From the NCBI GenBank assembly GCA_047459075.1, contig VSCH01000008.1, forward strand, positions 20,564 through 84,563: a stretch of DNA of 64,000 bases, in the 5' to 3' direction. This stretch comes from ZC4RG19 sp017577565. Its GTDB lineage: Bacteria > Actinomycetota > Acidimicrobiia > Acidimicrobiales > VFJN01. Made by a program: the position numbers and the translations under genes. This document shows positions 31,204-40,545 of the stretch, piece after piece. The stretch's first letter is position 1; each line of letters starts with the position of its first letter. The notes under the pieces are model-generated. The model made no database searches. It was given only the letters and a program-made list of their open reading frames with translations, and was not told the DNA's origin.

Positions 31204-32483
31204 CGCTCGGCCGCCACGCCGGCGCCGCGCTCGAAGCGGGCGGCGATCTCCTCGAGGGCCTGCTGCAGGTCGGTCGCCCCGCCGGGCGGGTCGGGCAGCC
31301 GCACCGGCCCGTGCTCGCGGCTGGGCAGCAGGATCGTCGCGTGCCCGGGGGTCGTCACCTCGCCCCGCTGGTTCTCGGCCACGAGGTCGAGGTCGACGGC
31401 CGGCCGGCCGCCCTCGGCCAGGTACTTGCGCACGACGGTGCCCCGCAGCCACTGCGTGTCGCCGACGTAGTTGAACCGCCGGAACTCGCAGTCGAGCTTC
31501 CACAGCCAGGCGTCGTCGCCCATCCAGTCGGTGCACAGGTGGATGAGCCACGTCTCCCGCATGCGCCCGTAGTCGAAGGTCGTGGGGTTGCCGGAGCGCC
31601 GGGCGAACGCCGGGTCCCAGTGGACCCGCTGCATGACGTCGGGGACGTTCAGCTCGTCCCGCTGGTAGAAGCGGGGGATCCGCCGGCGGTTGCGGGCCCC
31701 GAGCCGCAGCGGGCGCACGCCGTAGAGTCCCATGCCCATGCCGACGTGCCAGCAGACGATGTCGGTGACGGTGAGGGGCCCCTTGACCATGGGCCCGACG
31801 GCGTCGCCCTCCTGCACGTCCTCCCACCACCGGGGCAGGGCGCCGCGGGGCCGCTCCGACGCGTACTGCCGCTCGATCTCCTCGATCTGCTCGTCGGTGT
31901 AGGGCTCGATCCGCACGTCGTCGTACTTGCGCCGCTGCTGCGCACTGTCGCGCTCGGTGCGGATCATCAGCCGGTACTGGGCGGCGAGGAGCGGCCCCTC
32001 CTCCTCCCGGAACACCTGGCCCGTCCACTCGTGGACGGCGCGGCCGGCGAACTCGCTCGGCTTGTCGAGCACGGCGACGAGGGCGTTGCGGCGCCGCACC
32101 CGGCGGCCGGGGCGCAGCGGCGCCCACCACTCGCGGGCGCTGGCCGAGTAGAACGCGTGCACGCCCCGCAGCGGGTCGCCCTTCAGCAGCGCGGCGGTGT
32201 CGGGGTCGAGCTCGGTGACCTCGTCCTCGCCGATCAGCGTGTCGCCCCCCACGAGCGGCGGCGGGGCGATGGGCGACTGCCACCGGGTGCGGGGGCCGTA
32301 GGACGGGTCGCACCACAGCGGGTTGTCGTCGCCGTAGGCCTCGGCGACGTGCCGGAAGACGTCGACGGTGATCTCCCGGTAGTGGGGCGGCCGGGGGTGG
32401 GGCTCGGCCACGCCGATGCGGGCCCGCAGCCGGGCGATGGCCTCGTCGGTGATGCGGCCGGTCTGCTCGTCGGCGGCGGTCAC
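31200..32483 (-). CDS. MaoC-like / FAS1-type acyl dehydratase, double hot-dog
   Basis: A 427-aa protein with two hot-dog folds. The N-terminal half has the hydratase-2-like motif AYGDDNPLWCDPSYGPRTRW (about 43-62) and IAPPPLVGG; the His of the classical motif is Trp, as in the FAS1-like dehydratase subfamily. The C-terminal half (about 230-400) has GPLTVTDIVCWHVGMGMG and a second hot-dog. It would hydrate or dehydrate an enoyl/hydroxyacyl-CoA. The GTG at 32483 overlaps the upstream stop (GTGA); its end overlaps the crotonase ATG. Confidence 0.9.
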   Translation of the reverse strand: MTAADEQTGRITDEAIARLRARIGVAEPHPRPPHYREITVDVFRHVAEAYGDDNPLWCDPSYGPRTRWQSPIAPPPLVGGDTLIGEDEVTELDPDTAALLKGDPLRGVHAFYSASAREWWAPLRPGRRVRRRNALVAVLDKPSEFAGRAVHEWTGQVFREEEGPLLAAQYRLMIRTERDSAQQRRKYDDVRIEPYTDEQIEEIERQYASERPRGALPRWWEDVQEGDAVGPMVKGPLTVTDIVCWHVGMGMGLYGVRPLRLGARNRRRIPRFYQRDELNVPDVMQRVHWDPAFARRSGNPTTFDYGRMRETWLIHLCTDWMGDDAWLWKLDCEFRRFNYVGDTQWLRGTVVRKYLAEGGRPAVDLDLVAENQRGEVTTPGHATILLPSREHGPVRLPDPPGGATDLQQALEEIAARFERGAGVAAER

Positions 32484-33229
32484 GGTCCCACCTCCTCCAG
32501 CGGCACCCGGTCGGAGACGTCGGGCTGGCGGCCGATGCGCAGCGGGCTGAGCGGGGCGTCGACCATCGCCCACCGCCGCCAGTCCGCGCCCAGCTCGCGG
32601 GTGCGGCGGCGCCAGGCGTCGAGCGGGCCGCCGTCGGCCAGCCAGGCCTGCTCGAGCGCCGCCCAGGCCGGCCAGCCGGGCAGGGCCCAGATGACGACGG
32701 CCTCGGAGTCGTTGACCCCGGTGACCCGGAACGCGCCGATCAGCTCGGCGCCCAGCTCGCGGTGGGCGGGGACGGCGACCTCGCGCACGGCCTCGAGGAA
32801 CCGGGGCGACGTGCCGGCCGGCACGGTCACCAGCTCGTGGGCGTAGACCTCGCCGCGGACGCCGGCGGCGGTCAGCTCCTCGATCGAGCGGGTCCACGGC
32901 TCGGGCACGACGATGCGGTCGACGCCGCCCCGCCGGAGCGAGGCGGCGACCGCCCACCACTCGGCCAGCGACGGGTCCTGGTCGCGGCCGCCGCCGGTCT
33001 CGTGCTCGAAGTTGGCGACGAGGCCGTCCCAGCCGTCGAGCTCCCACATGTTGACGACCTCGGGCCAGCGGCCGGTCGAGCCGACGGTCGCCCACACGCC
33101 GAAGCAGAGCTGGTTCCGCTCGGCCCGGGCGATCGGGCACCAGTTGGCCGTCATGTGCTGGACGTACCGGGCGCGGTTGTGCCCGATGATGTCGACGAGC
33201 TCGTGGATGTAGACCTTGGTGTTGGCCAC
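32480..33229 (-). CDS. NIPSNAP-like protein, two ferredoxin-like repeats
   Basis: A 249-aa cytoplasmic protein of two similar halves: VANTKVYIHELVDIIGHNRA, then VWATVGSTGRWPEVVNMWELDGW; and GEVYAHELVTVPAG, then FRVTGVNDSEAVVIWALPGW. Each half looks like a dimeric alpha-beta barrel unit of the NIPSNAP/EthD type. Such proteins often accompany catabolic oxygenase and CoA-pathway genes without a known reaction. The GTG at 33229 lies 5 bp after the upstream stop; a CTG overlapping that stop is a less likely start. Assignment by fold pattern, moderate certainty. Confidence 0.7.
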   Translation of the reverse strand: MANTKVYIHELVDIIGHNRARYVQHMTANWCPIARAERNQLCFGVWATVGSTGRWPEVVNMWELDGWDGLVANFEHETGGGRDQDPSLAEWWAVAASLRRGGVDRIVVPEPWTRSIEELTAAGVRGEVYAHELVTVPAGTSPRFLEAVREVAVPAHRELGAELIGAFRVTGVNDSEAVVIWALPGWPAWAALEQAWLADGGPLDAWRRRTRELGADWRRWAMVDAPLSPLRIGRQPDVSDRVPLEEVGP

Positions 33230-33234
33230 GACGC

Positions 33235-34569
33235 TCAGGACGCCGTCCGGTTCGAGGGCCACTCGGGCCGGTGGTAGCCGTCGAAGCGCAGCTGGCCGCC
33301 CCGCAGCTCGCGGACGGTGAGGAAGTCGCCCTTGTAGCCCTTGTGGTCGTAGGGCCCGAACTGGATGTAGGTGCCGGGCCCGCCGTTGGTGGCCGGCATC
33401 CACCGGATGCGCTCGATGCCCTCCTTCACCTGCTCGGGCGCGGGGATGGAGGCGTTGGCGATGCCGTGGACGGCGACCCGGGCGGTGTCGTAGGCGAGGG
33501 CGACGACGACGTTGCGGGTGCTGCGCCCGAAGCGCTTCTCGAAGCGCTCGACCATGGCGTTGTAGTTGGGGTTGGCGCCGTCCTCGCCCAGCTGGTCGAT
33601 GCCGTGCCAGCCCTCGAGCCCCTCCGCCCAGCGGTTGGAGTTGCTGTAGAACATGAACGCCGTGCCCATGATGCGGGGCGGGTCCCAGTCGAGGGCCTTG
33701 AACGCCTCGGCGAAGTGGAAGGTGGCGTAGCCGTAGCCGCCGTAGTACAGGCCCTCGACGCCCAGGTCGCGCATGAGCGCGAGCTCCTCCTTCAGGCCCC
33801 GGGGGTTGGGCTCCAGCTTCACCTCCCGGACGACGGTCAGCCCGAGCTGGGTGGCGGCGTCGCGGAAGAAGTCGGCGTAGTCGCGGCCCGAGCTGCCCTG
33901 CTCCCAGAACGAGCCGATGCGCTTCAGGCCCTTGGCGGCCAGCCACTGGGCGCACATCACGCCCTCGGTGGGGATGTCGCCGTTGGCGACGGTGAAGCAG
34001 TACTCGGAGGCGAACCGGTGGGCCCCGGTCCAGCTGATGCAGGGCACGCCGAGCTCGTTGGCCGTGTCCTGGACGACGATCGAGTTGTCGGAGATCAGCG
34101 GGCCGAGGACGACGACGCAGCCCTGCTCGACCAGCCACCGGTAGCCCTCGATGACCTTGCGGTAGTTCTCCCGGGGCAGGCCACGGGCGTCCGCGACGAC
34201 GAGCTGGATCGGCCCCCGGCTCCAGACCCCCTCGTTGAGGGCGTCCTCGATGGCGAGGATCGTCGGGTCGATCCAGTCGGCCAGGAGCTGGTTGAGGTCC
34301 ATGTCGATGAGGACCCCGATCTTCACCGGCTCGAACGGGTCGCCTTGGGTCTGCACGCCCCGGGTGGGCGGGTAGATGGTGATGCCCTGGACCGCCCGGT
34401 CCCTGACGGCGCCGCCGCCCTCGTACCAGTTGCGGCCCTCGCCGCCCCGGCCCTCGAGGTGGGCCTCGGTCCCGTGGGTGACGGACGAGACGGCCCGGTC
34501 GGGCTGGGCGATGCCCAGGTCGACGGGCGCCTCGAACATGCGGTCGACGTACTGCCGCGGCTCGGCCAC
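33235..34569 (-). CDS. solute-binding-protein-like (branched-chain amino-acid/amide type) without signal peptide
   Basis: A 444-aa periplasmic-binding-protein type I fold (Peripla_BP_6), related to LivJ/AmiC/urea-binding proteins: EPVKIGVLIDMDLNQLLADW, VVLGPLISDNSIVVQDTANELGVPCISW and LKRIGSFWEQGSSGRDYADFF. No signal sequence or lipobox precedes the fold; about 80 hydrophilic residues do. It may therefore be cytoplasmic, for example a ligand sensor like AmiC, rather than a transport component. GTG start at 34569 with GGAGGGGGA upstream. First gene of the nine-gene operon, behind its own promoter. Confidence 0.88.
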   Translation of the reverse strand: MAEPRQYVDRMFEAPVDLGIAQPDRAVSSVTHGTEAHLEGRGGEGRNWYEGGGAVRDRAVQGITIYPPTRGVQTQGDPFEPVKIGVLIDMDLNQLLADWIDPTILAIEDALNEGVWSRGPIQLVVADARGLPRENYRKVIEGYRWLVEQGCVVVLGPLISDNSIVVQDTANELGVPCISWTGAHRFASEYCFTVANGDIPTEGVMCAQWLAAKGLKRIGSFWEQGSSGRDYADFFRDAATQLGLTVVREVKLEPNPRGLKEELALMRDLGVEGLYYGGYGYATFHFAEAFKALDWDPPRIMGTAFMFYSNSNRWAEGLEGWHGIDQLGEDGANPNYNAMVERFEKRFGRSTRNVVVALAYDTARVAVHGIANASIPAPEQVKEGIERIRWMPATNGGPGTYIQFGPYDHKGYKGDFLTVRELRGGQLRFDGYHRPEWPSNRTAS

Positions 34570-34612
34570 CGTGCTCCCCCTCCCCCGTCTCTCTCCGGAC
34601 GGTTCAGCGTCT

Positions 34613-34626
34613 CGAATCGTAGTTCA
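34613..34626. promoter_or_regulatory. TetR-type operator upstream of the nine-gene operon
   Basis: CGAATCGTAGTTCA, 44 bp upstream of the operon's first gene. On the minus strand it contains TACGAT, a possible -10. GAATCGTAGTTCA differs by one base from GAATCGTGGTTCA at 52933-52945 between a TetR gene and the second solute-binding gene. Confidence 0.6.
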
Positions 34627-34655
34627 ATCGACTGGATCGATCATCGGGCACCGGC

Positions 34656-37436
34656 TCACGACGGCTCGGCGCCGGCCAGCTCCTCCGCGTCCGGCTCGTC
34701 CTCGGCGTCGCCGGCCGCCGGCAGGCCGAGGTACGAGCGCACGAGCCGGTCCTCGTCGACCTCCGAGGCGGGCGCCACCCAGGCGACCCGGCCGACCTGC
34801 AGGAAGGCGACGGTGTCGGCGAGGGACAGGACGTCGTTGGCCTTCTCCTCGACCAGCAGCACCGCCGTGCCCCGGTCGCGCAGCTCCCGCAGCGCCTCGT
34901 AGACCTCGTCGACGACCCTCGGCGCGAGGCCGAGCGACGGCTCGTCGGCCACGAGCAGCAGCGGCGGGCGGACGAGGGCCGGCGCCAGCGCCAGCATCTG
35001 CTGCTCGCCGCCCGACAGCGAGCCGGCCGCCTGGCCGCGGCGCTCGCGCAGGCGGGGGAAGCGCTCGTAGGCCGCCTCCCGGTCCTGCGGGTCGGTCAGC
35101 CACAGGGCGAGGTTCTCCTCGACCGACAGCGCCGGGAAGACGCCCCGCCCCTCGGGGACGAGGAACACGCCGGCGCCCACCCGGCGGTGCGGCGGCAGCT
35201 CGGTGACGTCGGTGCCGCCGACGACCACCCGGCCGGCGGTCGCCGGCACCGTGCCGGCCACGACCGAGCACAGGGTCGACTTGCCGGCGCCGTTGGCGCC
35301 GATGAGGGCGACGACCTCGCCCCGGGGCACGACGAGGTCGACCCCGTGCACGACCTCGGCGTCGCCGTGGCCGGCCCGGACGCCCCGGACGACGAGCGCG
35401 GCGTCGGCCGGCTCGGCCCGCTCGCCGTCGCCGGCTGTCGGCTCGGCCGGCGCGGTCTCGGCGGGGGCGGGCTCGACCCCCGGCCCGCCCTCGGCGACCG
35501 CCGCGGCCGCCCGCCGGGCACGCCGCTCGTGCGACCGCTCGGCCACGAGGGCGAGGATGCCGTCGGGGTTCTGGGCCAGGTTGACCGCCGCCAGGCCGAA
35601 CATGACCTGGGGCAGGTAGGCGCCCTCGACGATCCGGCCGAGCAGCTCGGGGCTGAGCGCCGCCGCCAGGCCGGCCAGCACGGCCCCTGCCGGCCGCCGC
35701 ACGCCGAACACGACGGTGGCGGCCAGCCAGAAGAAGCCCATCTCGACCGGGAAGTCCATGGTCGAGATGCGGCCGTTGGTCGAGGCCAGCAGCACGCCGC
35801 CGAAGCCGGCCGTGCCGGCGGACAGCGCGAAGACCACCATCTTCGTGCGGGCCGACCGGATGCCGACGGTCACCGCGCCCGCCTCGGTCGAGCGCAGGGC
35901 GACCATCGCCCGGCCCGACGCCGAGGCCATGAGGTTGCCGACCAGCTTGACCGCGACCGCCAGCAGCACCAGCAGGCCGACGATCATCGTGCGCCGGTCG
36001 CCGAAGTCGAACGGCCCGATCTCGGGCGGGCGGATGCGCCAGCCGCTCGAGCCCGCGTTGGAGACGGCCTCGATCTGGAAGACGAGGTACTGACCCGCGT
36101 ACGCGAGCGCCATCGTCGACAGGGCGAGCGGCAGCCCGCCGAGGCGGCGGGCCGGCAGCGACACGATCGCCCCCACGACCGTCGCCGCCGCCGTGCCGAG
36201 CGCCAGCGCGACGAGGAACGGCAGGCCCCGCTCGAGGGCCCAGCCCGCGGTGAAGCCGGCGAGGGTGACGAACGCCGCCTGGGCCAGGCTGACCATGCCG
36301 CCGATGCCGGTGATGATCGTGAACGACAGCAGCACGAGGCCGATGGCCAGGCCCCGGGCGACGAGCGAGCGCCAGTAGTCGTCGGCGAAGGCGAAGACGT
36401 AGACGAGCAGCACCGCCGTCCACGCGCCCCACACGAGCCACCGGCGGGCCGTCGGCGCGGGCGGCGGGGTCACCCGCACGACGGCCTCGGTGGCGCTGCC
36501 CGCCTGCCGGGCCCGGTCGGGGCCGAGGAAGAAGAGGAGCACGAACAGCAGGACGAACGGCACCGACGTGCGGAACCCGGTGATCGAGCGGGCGACGTCG
36601 GCGTAGCCGACGATCAGGTTCTGCACGACGCCGACGACCATGCCGCCGACCATCGCCCAGGGGATCGAGCGGAACCGGGCGATGACCACCGCGGCGGTCG
36701 ACACGAGCACGACGGTGGTGAACGTCGGGGCGTTGAGGTTGTTGAGCACCGGGGCCAGCAGCACCCCGCAGAGGCCGGCGAGCACCGAGCCGAGCACCCA
36801 GGCGACGGCCGAGGTGCGGTCGGCGTCGACGCCCCGCAGCCCGGCCAGCGTGCGCCGGTCGACGACCGCCCGCATCTGCAGTCCCAGGGCGGTGTGCCGG
36901 ATCAGGAGCCAGAGGCCGACCGCCATGAGCCCGGCGACGACGAGCACGACGACCTGGTCGGAGTTGATCACCACGCCGTCGAGCGGCCCGGTGAACCGCC
37001 AGACGACCTTCGGGCTCGGGCCGAGGCCCCGGAACTGGAACACCTGGTCCTGGCGGGGCAGGCCGGCGTCGAACCACTCGTTCAGCCGGTCGACGACGAG
37101 CAGGCAGGTCGCGGGGATGACGACCAGCAGCGCGATGGGGACGACGAGGCGCACGACCTCGGGCGCGCCGCCGAGGCGGCGGTAGATGGCCCGGTCGAGC
37201 GCCAGGCCGAGCAGCGGCGGGAGCACGAGGACGGCGAGCACCGCCGCCGCCCACACCGGCCAGCCCAGGCCGGTGTTCAGCTGCATGAACAGGAAGGCGC
37301 TGGCGAAGGCGACGGCGCCGTGGGCGAAGTTGAAGACGCCGGAGGTCTGGTAGGTCAGCACGACCCCGGCGGCGAGCATGGCGTAGATGCCGCCGGAGAC
37401 GGCACCGCTGATGACGTAGGTGGCCAGTTCCTTCAC
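34656..37436 (-). CDS. branched-chain amino-acid-type ABC importer: LivH-LivM-LivF fusion
   Basis: A 926-aa fusion of three importer parts usually encoded separately. Residues about 1-305 are a LivH-type permease (VISGAVSGGIYAMLAAG, SGVFNFAHG). Residues about 330-630 are a LivM-type permease (SFTIITGIGGMVSLAQAAFV, SGRAMVALRSTEAGAVTVGI). A Glu/Pro/Ala linker (635-680) follows. Residues 682-900 are a LivF-type ATPase with Walker A GANGAGKST (713-721), signature LSGGEQQ (807-813) and Walker B LLLVADEPS. The acidic tail ends AEELAGAEPS. GTG start at 37436 with GAGGAGGAG upstream. It pairs with LivG just upstream. Likely substrates are amino acids, amides or organic acids. Confidence 0.93.
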   Translation of the reverse strand: MKELATYVISGAVSGGIYAMLAAGVVLTYQTSGVFNFAHGAVAFASAFLFMQLNTGLGWPVWAAAVLAVLVLPPLLGLALDRAIYRRLGGAPEVVRLVVPIALLVVIPATCLLVVDRLNEWFDAGLPRQDQVFQFRGLGPSPKVVWRFTGPLDGVVINSDQVVVLVVAGLMAVGLWLLIRHTALGLQMRAVVDRRTLAGLRGVDADRTSAVAWVLGSVLAGLCGVLLAPVLNNLNAPTFTTVVLVSTAAVVIARFRSIPWAMVGGMVVGVVQNLIVGYADVARSITGFRTSVPFVLLFVLLFFLGPDRARQAGSATEAVVRVTPPPAPTARRWLVWGAWTAVLLVYVFAFADDYWRSLVARGLAIGLVLLSFTIITGIGGMVSLAQAAFVTLAGFTAGWALERGLPFLVALALGTAAATVVGAIVSLPARRLGGLPLALSTMALAYAGQYLVFQIEAVSNAGSSGWRIRPPEIGPFDFGDRRTMIVGLLVLLAVAVKLVGNLMASASGRAMVALRSTEAGAVTVGIRSARTKMVVFALSAGTAGFGGVLLASTNGRISTMDFPVEMGFFWLAATVVFGVRRPAGAVLAGLAAALSPELLGRIVEGAYLPQVMFGLAAVNLAQNPDGILALVAERSHERRARRAAAAVAEGGPGVEPAPAETAPAEPTAGDGERAEPADAALVVRGVRAGHGDAEVVHGVDLVVPRGEVVALIGANGAGKSTLCSVVAGTVPATAGRVVVGGTDVTELPPHRRVGAGVFLVPEGRGVFPALSVEENLALWLTDPQDREAAYERFPRLRERRGQAAGSLSGGEQQMLALAPALVRPPLLLVADEPSLGLAPRVVDEVYEALRELRDRGTAVLLVEEKANDVLSLADTVAFLQVGRVAWVAPASEVDEDRLVRSYLGLPAAGDAEDEPDAEELAGAEPS

Positions 37437-37456
37437 GTCTCCTCCTCGCCGCCCCG

Positions 37457-38236
37457 TCAGCCGAGGTAGGCGTCGCGCACCGCCCGGTCGTCGCGCACCT
37501 CGTCGGGGGTGCCGTCGGCGAGCACCCGCCCGAGGTCGAGGACGACGACCCGGTCGCAGTTCTCCATCACGAAGCCCACGTCGTGCTCGACCAGCACGAT
37601 CGCCACGTCGCGCTCGCGCAGGCGCCCGACGTGGGCGGCCAGCACCTCGGCCTCGCCGGGCGAGAGGCCGGAGGTCGGCTCGTCGAGCAGCAGGATGCGG
37701 GGCTCGTCGACGACGGCCCGGGCCAGCTCGACCAGCCGGGCCCGGCCGATCGGCAGCGAGCCGGCGGGCGCGTCGCGCACGTCGGCCAGCCCGCAGGCCT
37801 CGAGGACCTCGGCCACCCGCTCGCGGCGCTCGGCCTCGCGGCGCCGTCGGCCGGGGAGGCCGAGGAGGTCGCCGACCACCCCGCCGCCGCCGCCGTGCCA
37901 CTCGAGCGCGGTGAGCACGTTGTCCTCGACCGACATGCGGCCGTAGAGCTGCACCCGCTGGAACGTGCGCCGGATCCCGAGGCGGGCGCGGTGCTCGGGC
38001 GTCGTGCGCGTGATCGGGGTGCCGTCCAGGCGCACGACGCCGCTCGTCGGCGACTGCACGCCGGAGACGATGTCGAACAGCGTCGTCTTGCCGGCCCCGT
38101 TCGGTCCGATCAGCCCGCACACCTCGCCCGGCGAGACCGAGAGCGACACGTCGCTCAGCGCGTGGACCCCTCCGTAGCGCTTGGTCACGCCGTCGAGCTC
38201 GAGCACGGGCGTCCCGGCGGCCACGGTCGCGCTCAT
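37457..38236 (-). CDS. branched-chain amino-acid-type ABC importer ATPase (LivG-like)
   Basis: A 259-aa ATP-binding subunit. Walker A GPNGAGKTT (44-52), LivG-type Q-loop region RRTFQRVQLYGRMSVEDNVL, signature replaced by the LivG-typical SLPIGRARLVELARAV, Walker B LLLDEPTSGLSP and H-loop VEHDVGFVMENCDRV. The C-terminal ADGTPDEVRDDRAVRDAYLG is typical of the family. ATG at 38236 overlaps the LLM gene stop; 20 bp separate it from the permease fusion. It works at the inner face of the membrane with the fusion protein. Confidence 0.95.
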   Translation of the reverse strand: MSATVAAGTPVLELDGVTKRYGGVHALSDVSLSVSPGEVCGLIGPNGAGKTTLFDIVSGVQSPTSGVVRLDGTPITRTTPEHRARLGIRRTFQRVQLYGRMSVEDNVLTALEWHGGGGGVVGDLLGLPGRRRREAERRERVAEVLEACGLADVRDAPAGSLPIGRARLVELARAVVDEPRILLLDEPTSGLSPGEAEVLAAHVGRLRERDVAIVLVEHDVGFVMENCDRVVVLDLGRVLADGTPDEVRDDRAVRDAYLG

Positions 38237-39207
38237 AGCTTCGGCAGCACCTCGTCGACGAACAGCTCCAGGCCGGCCCGCCCGAAGGCGGGGTCGAGGC
38301 CGGCCATGAGCGGCTTGAACAGCACGGTCTGGCCGGGCGGGAGCGACCGGACGTGCTCGATCGCGCCCTCCGGCGTCTCGACCCGGTAGAACCCGGAGGC
38401 CCGGGCGGCCTCGACGTCGGTGACGTCGACGTAGGGGTGGCCCTCGTGCATGGCGGCCCACTTGCCGTACTGGTTCAGCTCGTGGAGCGCGTGGGGCCCG
38501 ATCACCCGCCAGGCCTCCTCGGGGTCGCGGTGGACGAACAGCGCCATGGGGCCCTGGTGCACGAAGACGGGGCCGGGGTCGCGGCCCAGCGCCGCGCACT
38601 CCTCGCGGTAGGCGGCGGCGAGCGTGCCGTCGTCGGTCGTCGGCGCGAAGGCGTCGCCGTACCGGGCCGCCCGGCGGGCCGCCGCCCGGCTGGCGCCCCC
38701 GACGACGAGCATCGGCCGGGGCCGGCTGACCGGCGGCGGCGTGACCCGGACCGTCCGACCGTCCCAGGTCACCGGCTCGCCGGTCAGCGCCTCGGCGAAC
38801 ACCGCCAGCTTCTCCTCGAAGATCGCCCCCCGCCGCCGGCGGTCGACGCCGAACAGCTCGAACTCCGACGGCACGTAGCCGGGCACGACGGTGACGACCG
38901 CCCGCCCCCCGCTGAGGTGGTCGAGCACCAGCACCTCCTCGGCGGCGAGCAGCGGGTCGCGCCAGGTCAGCGCCAGGGCGTTGACCGCGACGAAGGCCCG
39001 CTCGGTGCGGGCGGCGACGGCCGCCGCCATGACCAGCGGGCTGGGCAGGTAGCCGTCCTCCTCGCCGTGGTGCTCGGAGACGGCGATGCTCTGCACGCCG
39101 TGCTCGTCGGCCCAGGCGGCGAGGTCGAGCGCCGCCCGGTAGAGCTCGGGCGCCGGCGTGCCGAACGACGGCGCCCGCATGTCGAGGTGCACCGTCCAGC
39201 TGACCAT
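38233..39207 (-). CDS. LLM-class flavin-dependent oxidoreductase
   Basis: A 324-aa luciferase-like monooxygenase (F420- or FMN-dependent). Typical parts: VQSIAVSEHHGEEDGYLPSPLVMAAAVAARTER near the N-terminus, DHLSGGRAVVTVVPGY and the ARYGDAFAPTTDDG loop. It probably oxygenates or dehydrogenates a pathway intermediate. ATG at 39207; the stop overlaps the LivG ATG (ATGA), so transport and oxidation genes are co-translated, hinting that the imported compound is its substrate. Confidence 0.9.
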   Translation of the reverse strand: MVSWTVHLDMRAPSFGTPAPELYRAALDLAAWADEHGVQSIAVSEHHGEEDGYLPSPLVMAAAVAARTERAFVAVNALALTWRDPLLAAEEVLVLDHLSGGRAVVTVVPGYVPSEFELFGVDRRRRGAIFEEKLAVFAEALTGEPVTWDGRTVRVTPPPVSRPRPMLVVGGASRAAARRAARYGDAFAPTTDDGTLAAAYREECAALGRDPGPVFVHQGPMALFVHRDPEEAWRVIGPHALHELNQYGKWAAMHEGHPYVDVTDVEAARASGFYRVETPEGAIEHVRSLPPGQTVLFKPLMAGLDPAFGRAGLELFVDEVLPKL

Positions 39208-39254
39208 CTCCCCCCCTTCGCGACCCGGCCCCCCAGCGGCCACCCGCGCCCGAG

Positions 39255-40508
39255 CTAGCGGCCGTCGCCGCCGCTGCGGGCGGGCAGGTCGAGGCCGAGC
39301 AGCTCGATGGCGTTGCCGCGGGCGATGCGGTCGATGACGCGCTGCTCCAGGTGGCCGAACTGCCGGGCGGCGGCCTCGCGGCTGTGGGGCCAGGTGCCGT
39401 CCTGGTGCGGGTAGTCGGTCTCGAACACGACGTTGGCCTCGCCCACCTTGTCGAGGAGCTCGACGCCCACCGGGTCCTTGAAGAAGCAGCTCGTGACCTG
39501 ACGGTAGTAGTACGTCGACGGCGGCTCGGGGCAGTGGCGCTGCGAGTCGGCCCAGCCCCGGTGCGTCTCCCACACGTCGTCCGCCCGCTGGAGGACGTAG
39601 GGGATCCAGCCGATCTGGGACTCGGCGTACAGCAGCTTCAGCCCGGGGAACCGGTGCAGGACGCCCGAGTACAGCCAGTCGGTCAGGCTGTTGATGCTGT
39701 TGCCGACGAGGATGGTCGCCGCCACGGCGTCGGGGCTGTCGGGCGAGGCCTTGGGCGTCTTCGTGCCGGAGCCGATGTGCATGCACAGCACGGTGCCGGT
39801 CTCCTGGCAGGCGGCGAAGAACGGGTCCCACTCGCCCGAGTAGATGCTCGGCAGGCCCAGGTAGGTGGGCAGCTCGCTGAAGGCGACGGCCCGGACGCCG
39901 CGCTCGGCGTTGCGCCGGACCTCGGCGACGGCGGCCTCGACGTCCCACAGCGGGACGAGGCACAGCGGGACGAGCCGGCCGCCGCTGTCACCGCACCACT
40001 CCTCGACCATCCAGTCGTTGTAGGCCTGGACGCACAGCGCCGCGAGCTCGCGGTCCTTGCCCCACAGGAAGAGCTGGCCGCAGAACCGGGGCAGGTTGGG
40101 GAAGCACAGCTGCGCCTCGACGCCGTTGACGTCCATGTCGGCCAGGCGCGCGGCCGGCTGCCAGCACCCCGGCCGCATGTCGTCGTAGGTGATCGAGCGC
40201 AGCTCGACCTCGTCGGCCGGGAAGCCGGCGGCGGCGATGGTGCGCTTGACCGAGATCCGCTTGTCCTCGTAGCACCACCAGGCCACGAGCGGGCCGTCGG
40301 TGCCGGGCTCCTCGACGTAGCCGGCGTCGACGAGCTTGACGGTGCCGGCCGGCAGCATCTCGACGTGCGGCCCGACGTCGCGGTACCGGGCCGGCAGGCG
40401 CGCGGTCCACACGTCCGGCGGCTCCACGACGTGGGCGTCGCAGTCGACGATGGGCGGGATGCGGGCGACCAGGTCGTCGGCCGGCTCGGTGGGCGCAGGG
40501 ACGAGCAT
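39255..40508 (-). CDS. amidohydrolase-2 family protein (ACMSD-like), paralogue 1
   Basis: A 417-aa metal-dependent hydrolase/decarboxylase of the Amidohydro_2 family. It has VDCDAHVVEP (N-terminal metal motif, Asp-x-His), MRPGCWQPAARLADMD, LCMHIGSGTKTPK with a metal His, and ETDYPHQDGTWPHS with the catalytic-site Asp. Members decarboxylate or hydrolyse ring-cleavage products and related acids. It is clearly similar to the gene at 50981 throughout. ATG at 40508 with GAGGAG upstream was chosen. It is first in the LLM-LivG-Liv fusion transcript and divergent from a GntR gene across an operator. Confidence 0.9.
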   Translation of the reverse strand: MLVPAPTEPADDLVARIPPIVDCDAHVVEPPDVWTARLPARYRDVGPHVEMLPAGTVKLVDAGYVEEPGTDGPLVAWWCYEDKRISVKRTIAAAGFPADEVELRSITYDDMRPGCWQPAARLADMDVNGVEAQLCFPNLPRFCGQLFLWGKDRELAALCVQAYNDWMVEEWCGDSGGRLVPLCLVPLWDVEAAVAEVRRNAERGVRAVAFSELPTYLGLPSIYSGEWDPFFAACQETGTVLCMHIGSGTKTPKASPDSPDAVAATILVGNSINSLTDWLYSGVLHRFPGLKLLYAESQIGWIPYVLQRADDVWETHRGWADSQRHCPEPPSTYYYRQVTSCFFKDPVGVELLDKVGEANVVFETDYPHQDGTWPHSREAAARQFGHLEQRVIDRIARGNAIELLGLDLPARSGGDGR

Positions 40509-40545
40509 CGTCACTCCTCGACGGACGGGGCGCCGGTGCGGTGAT

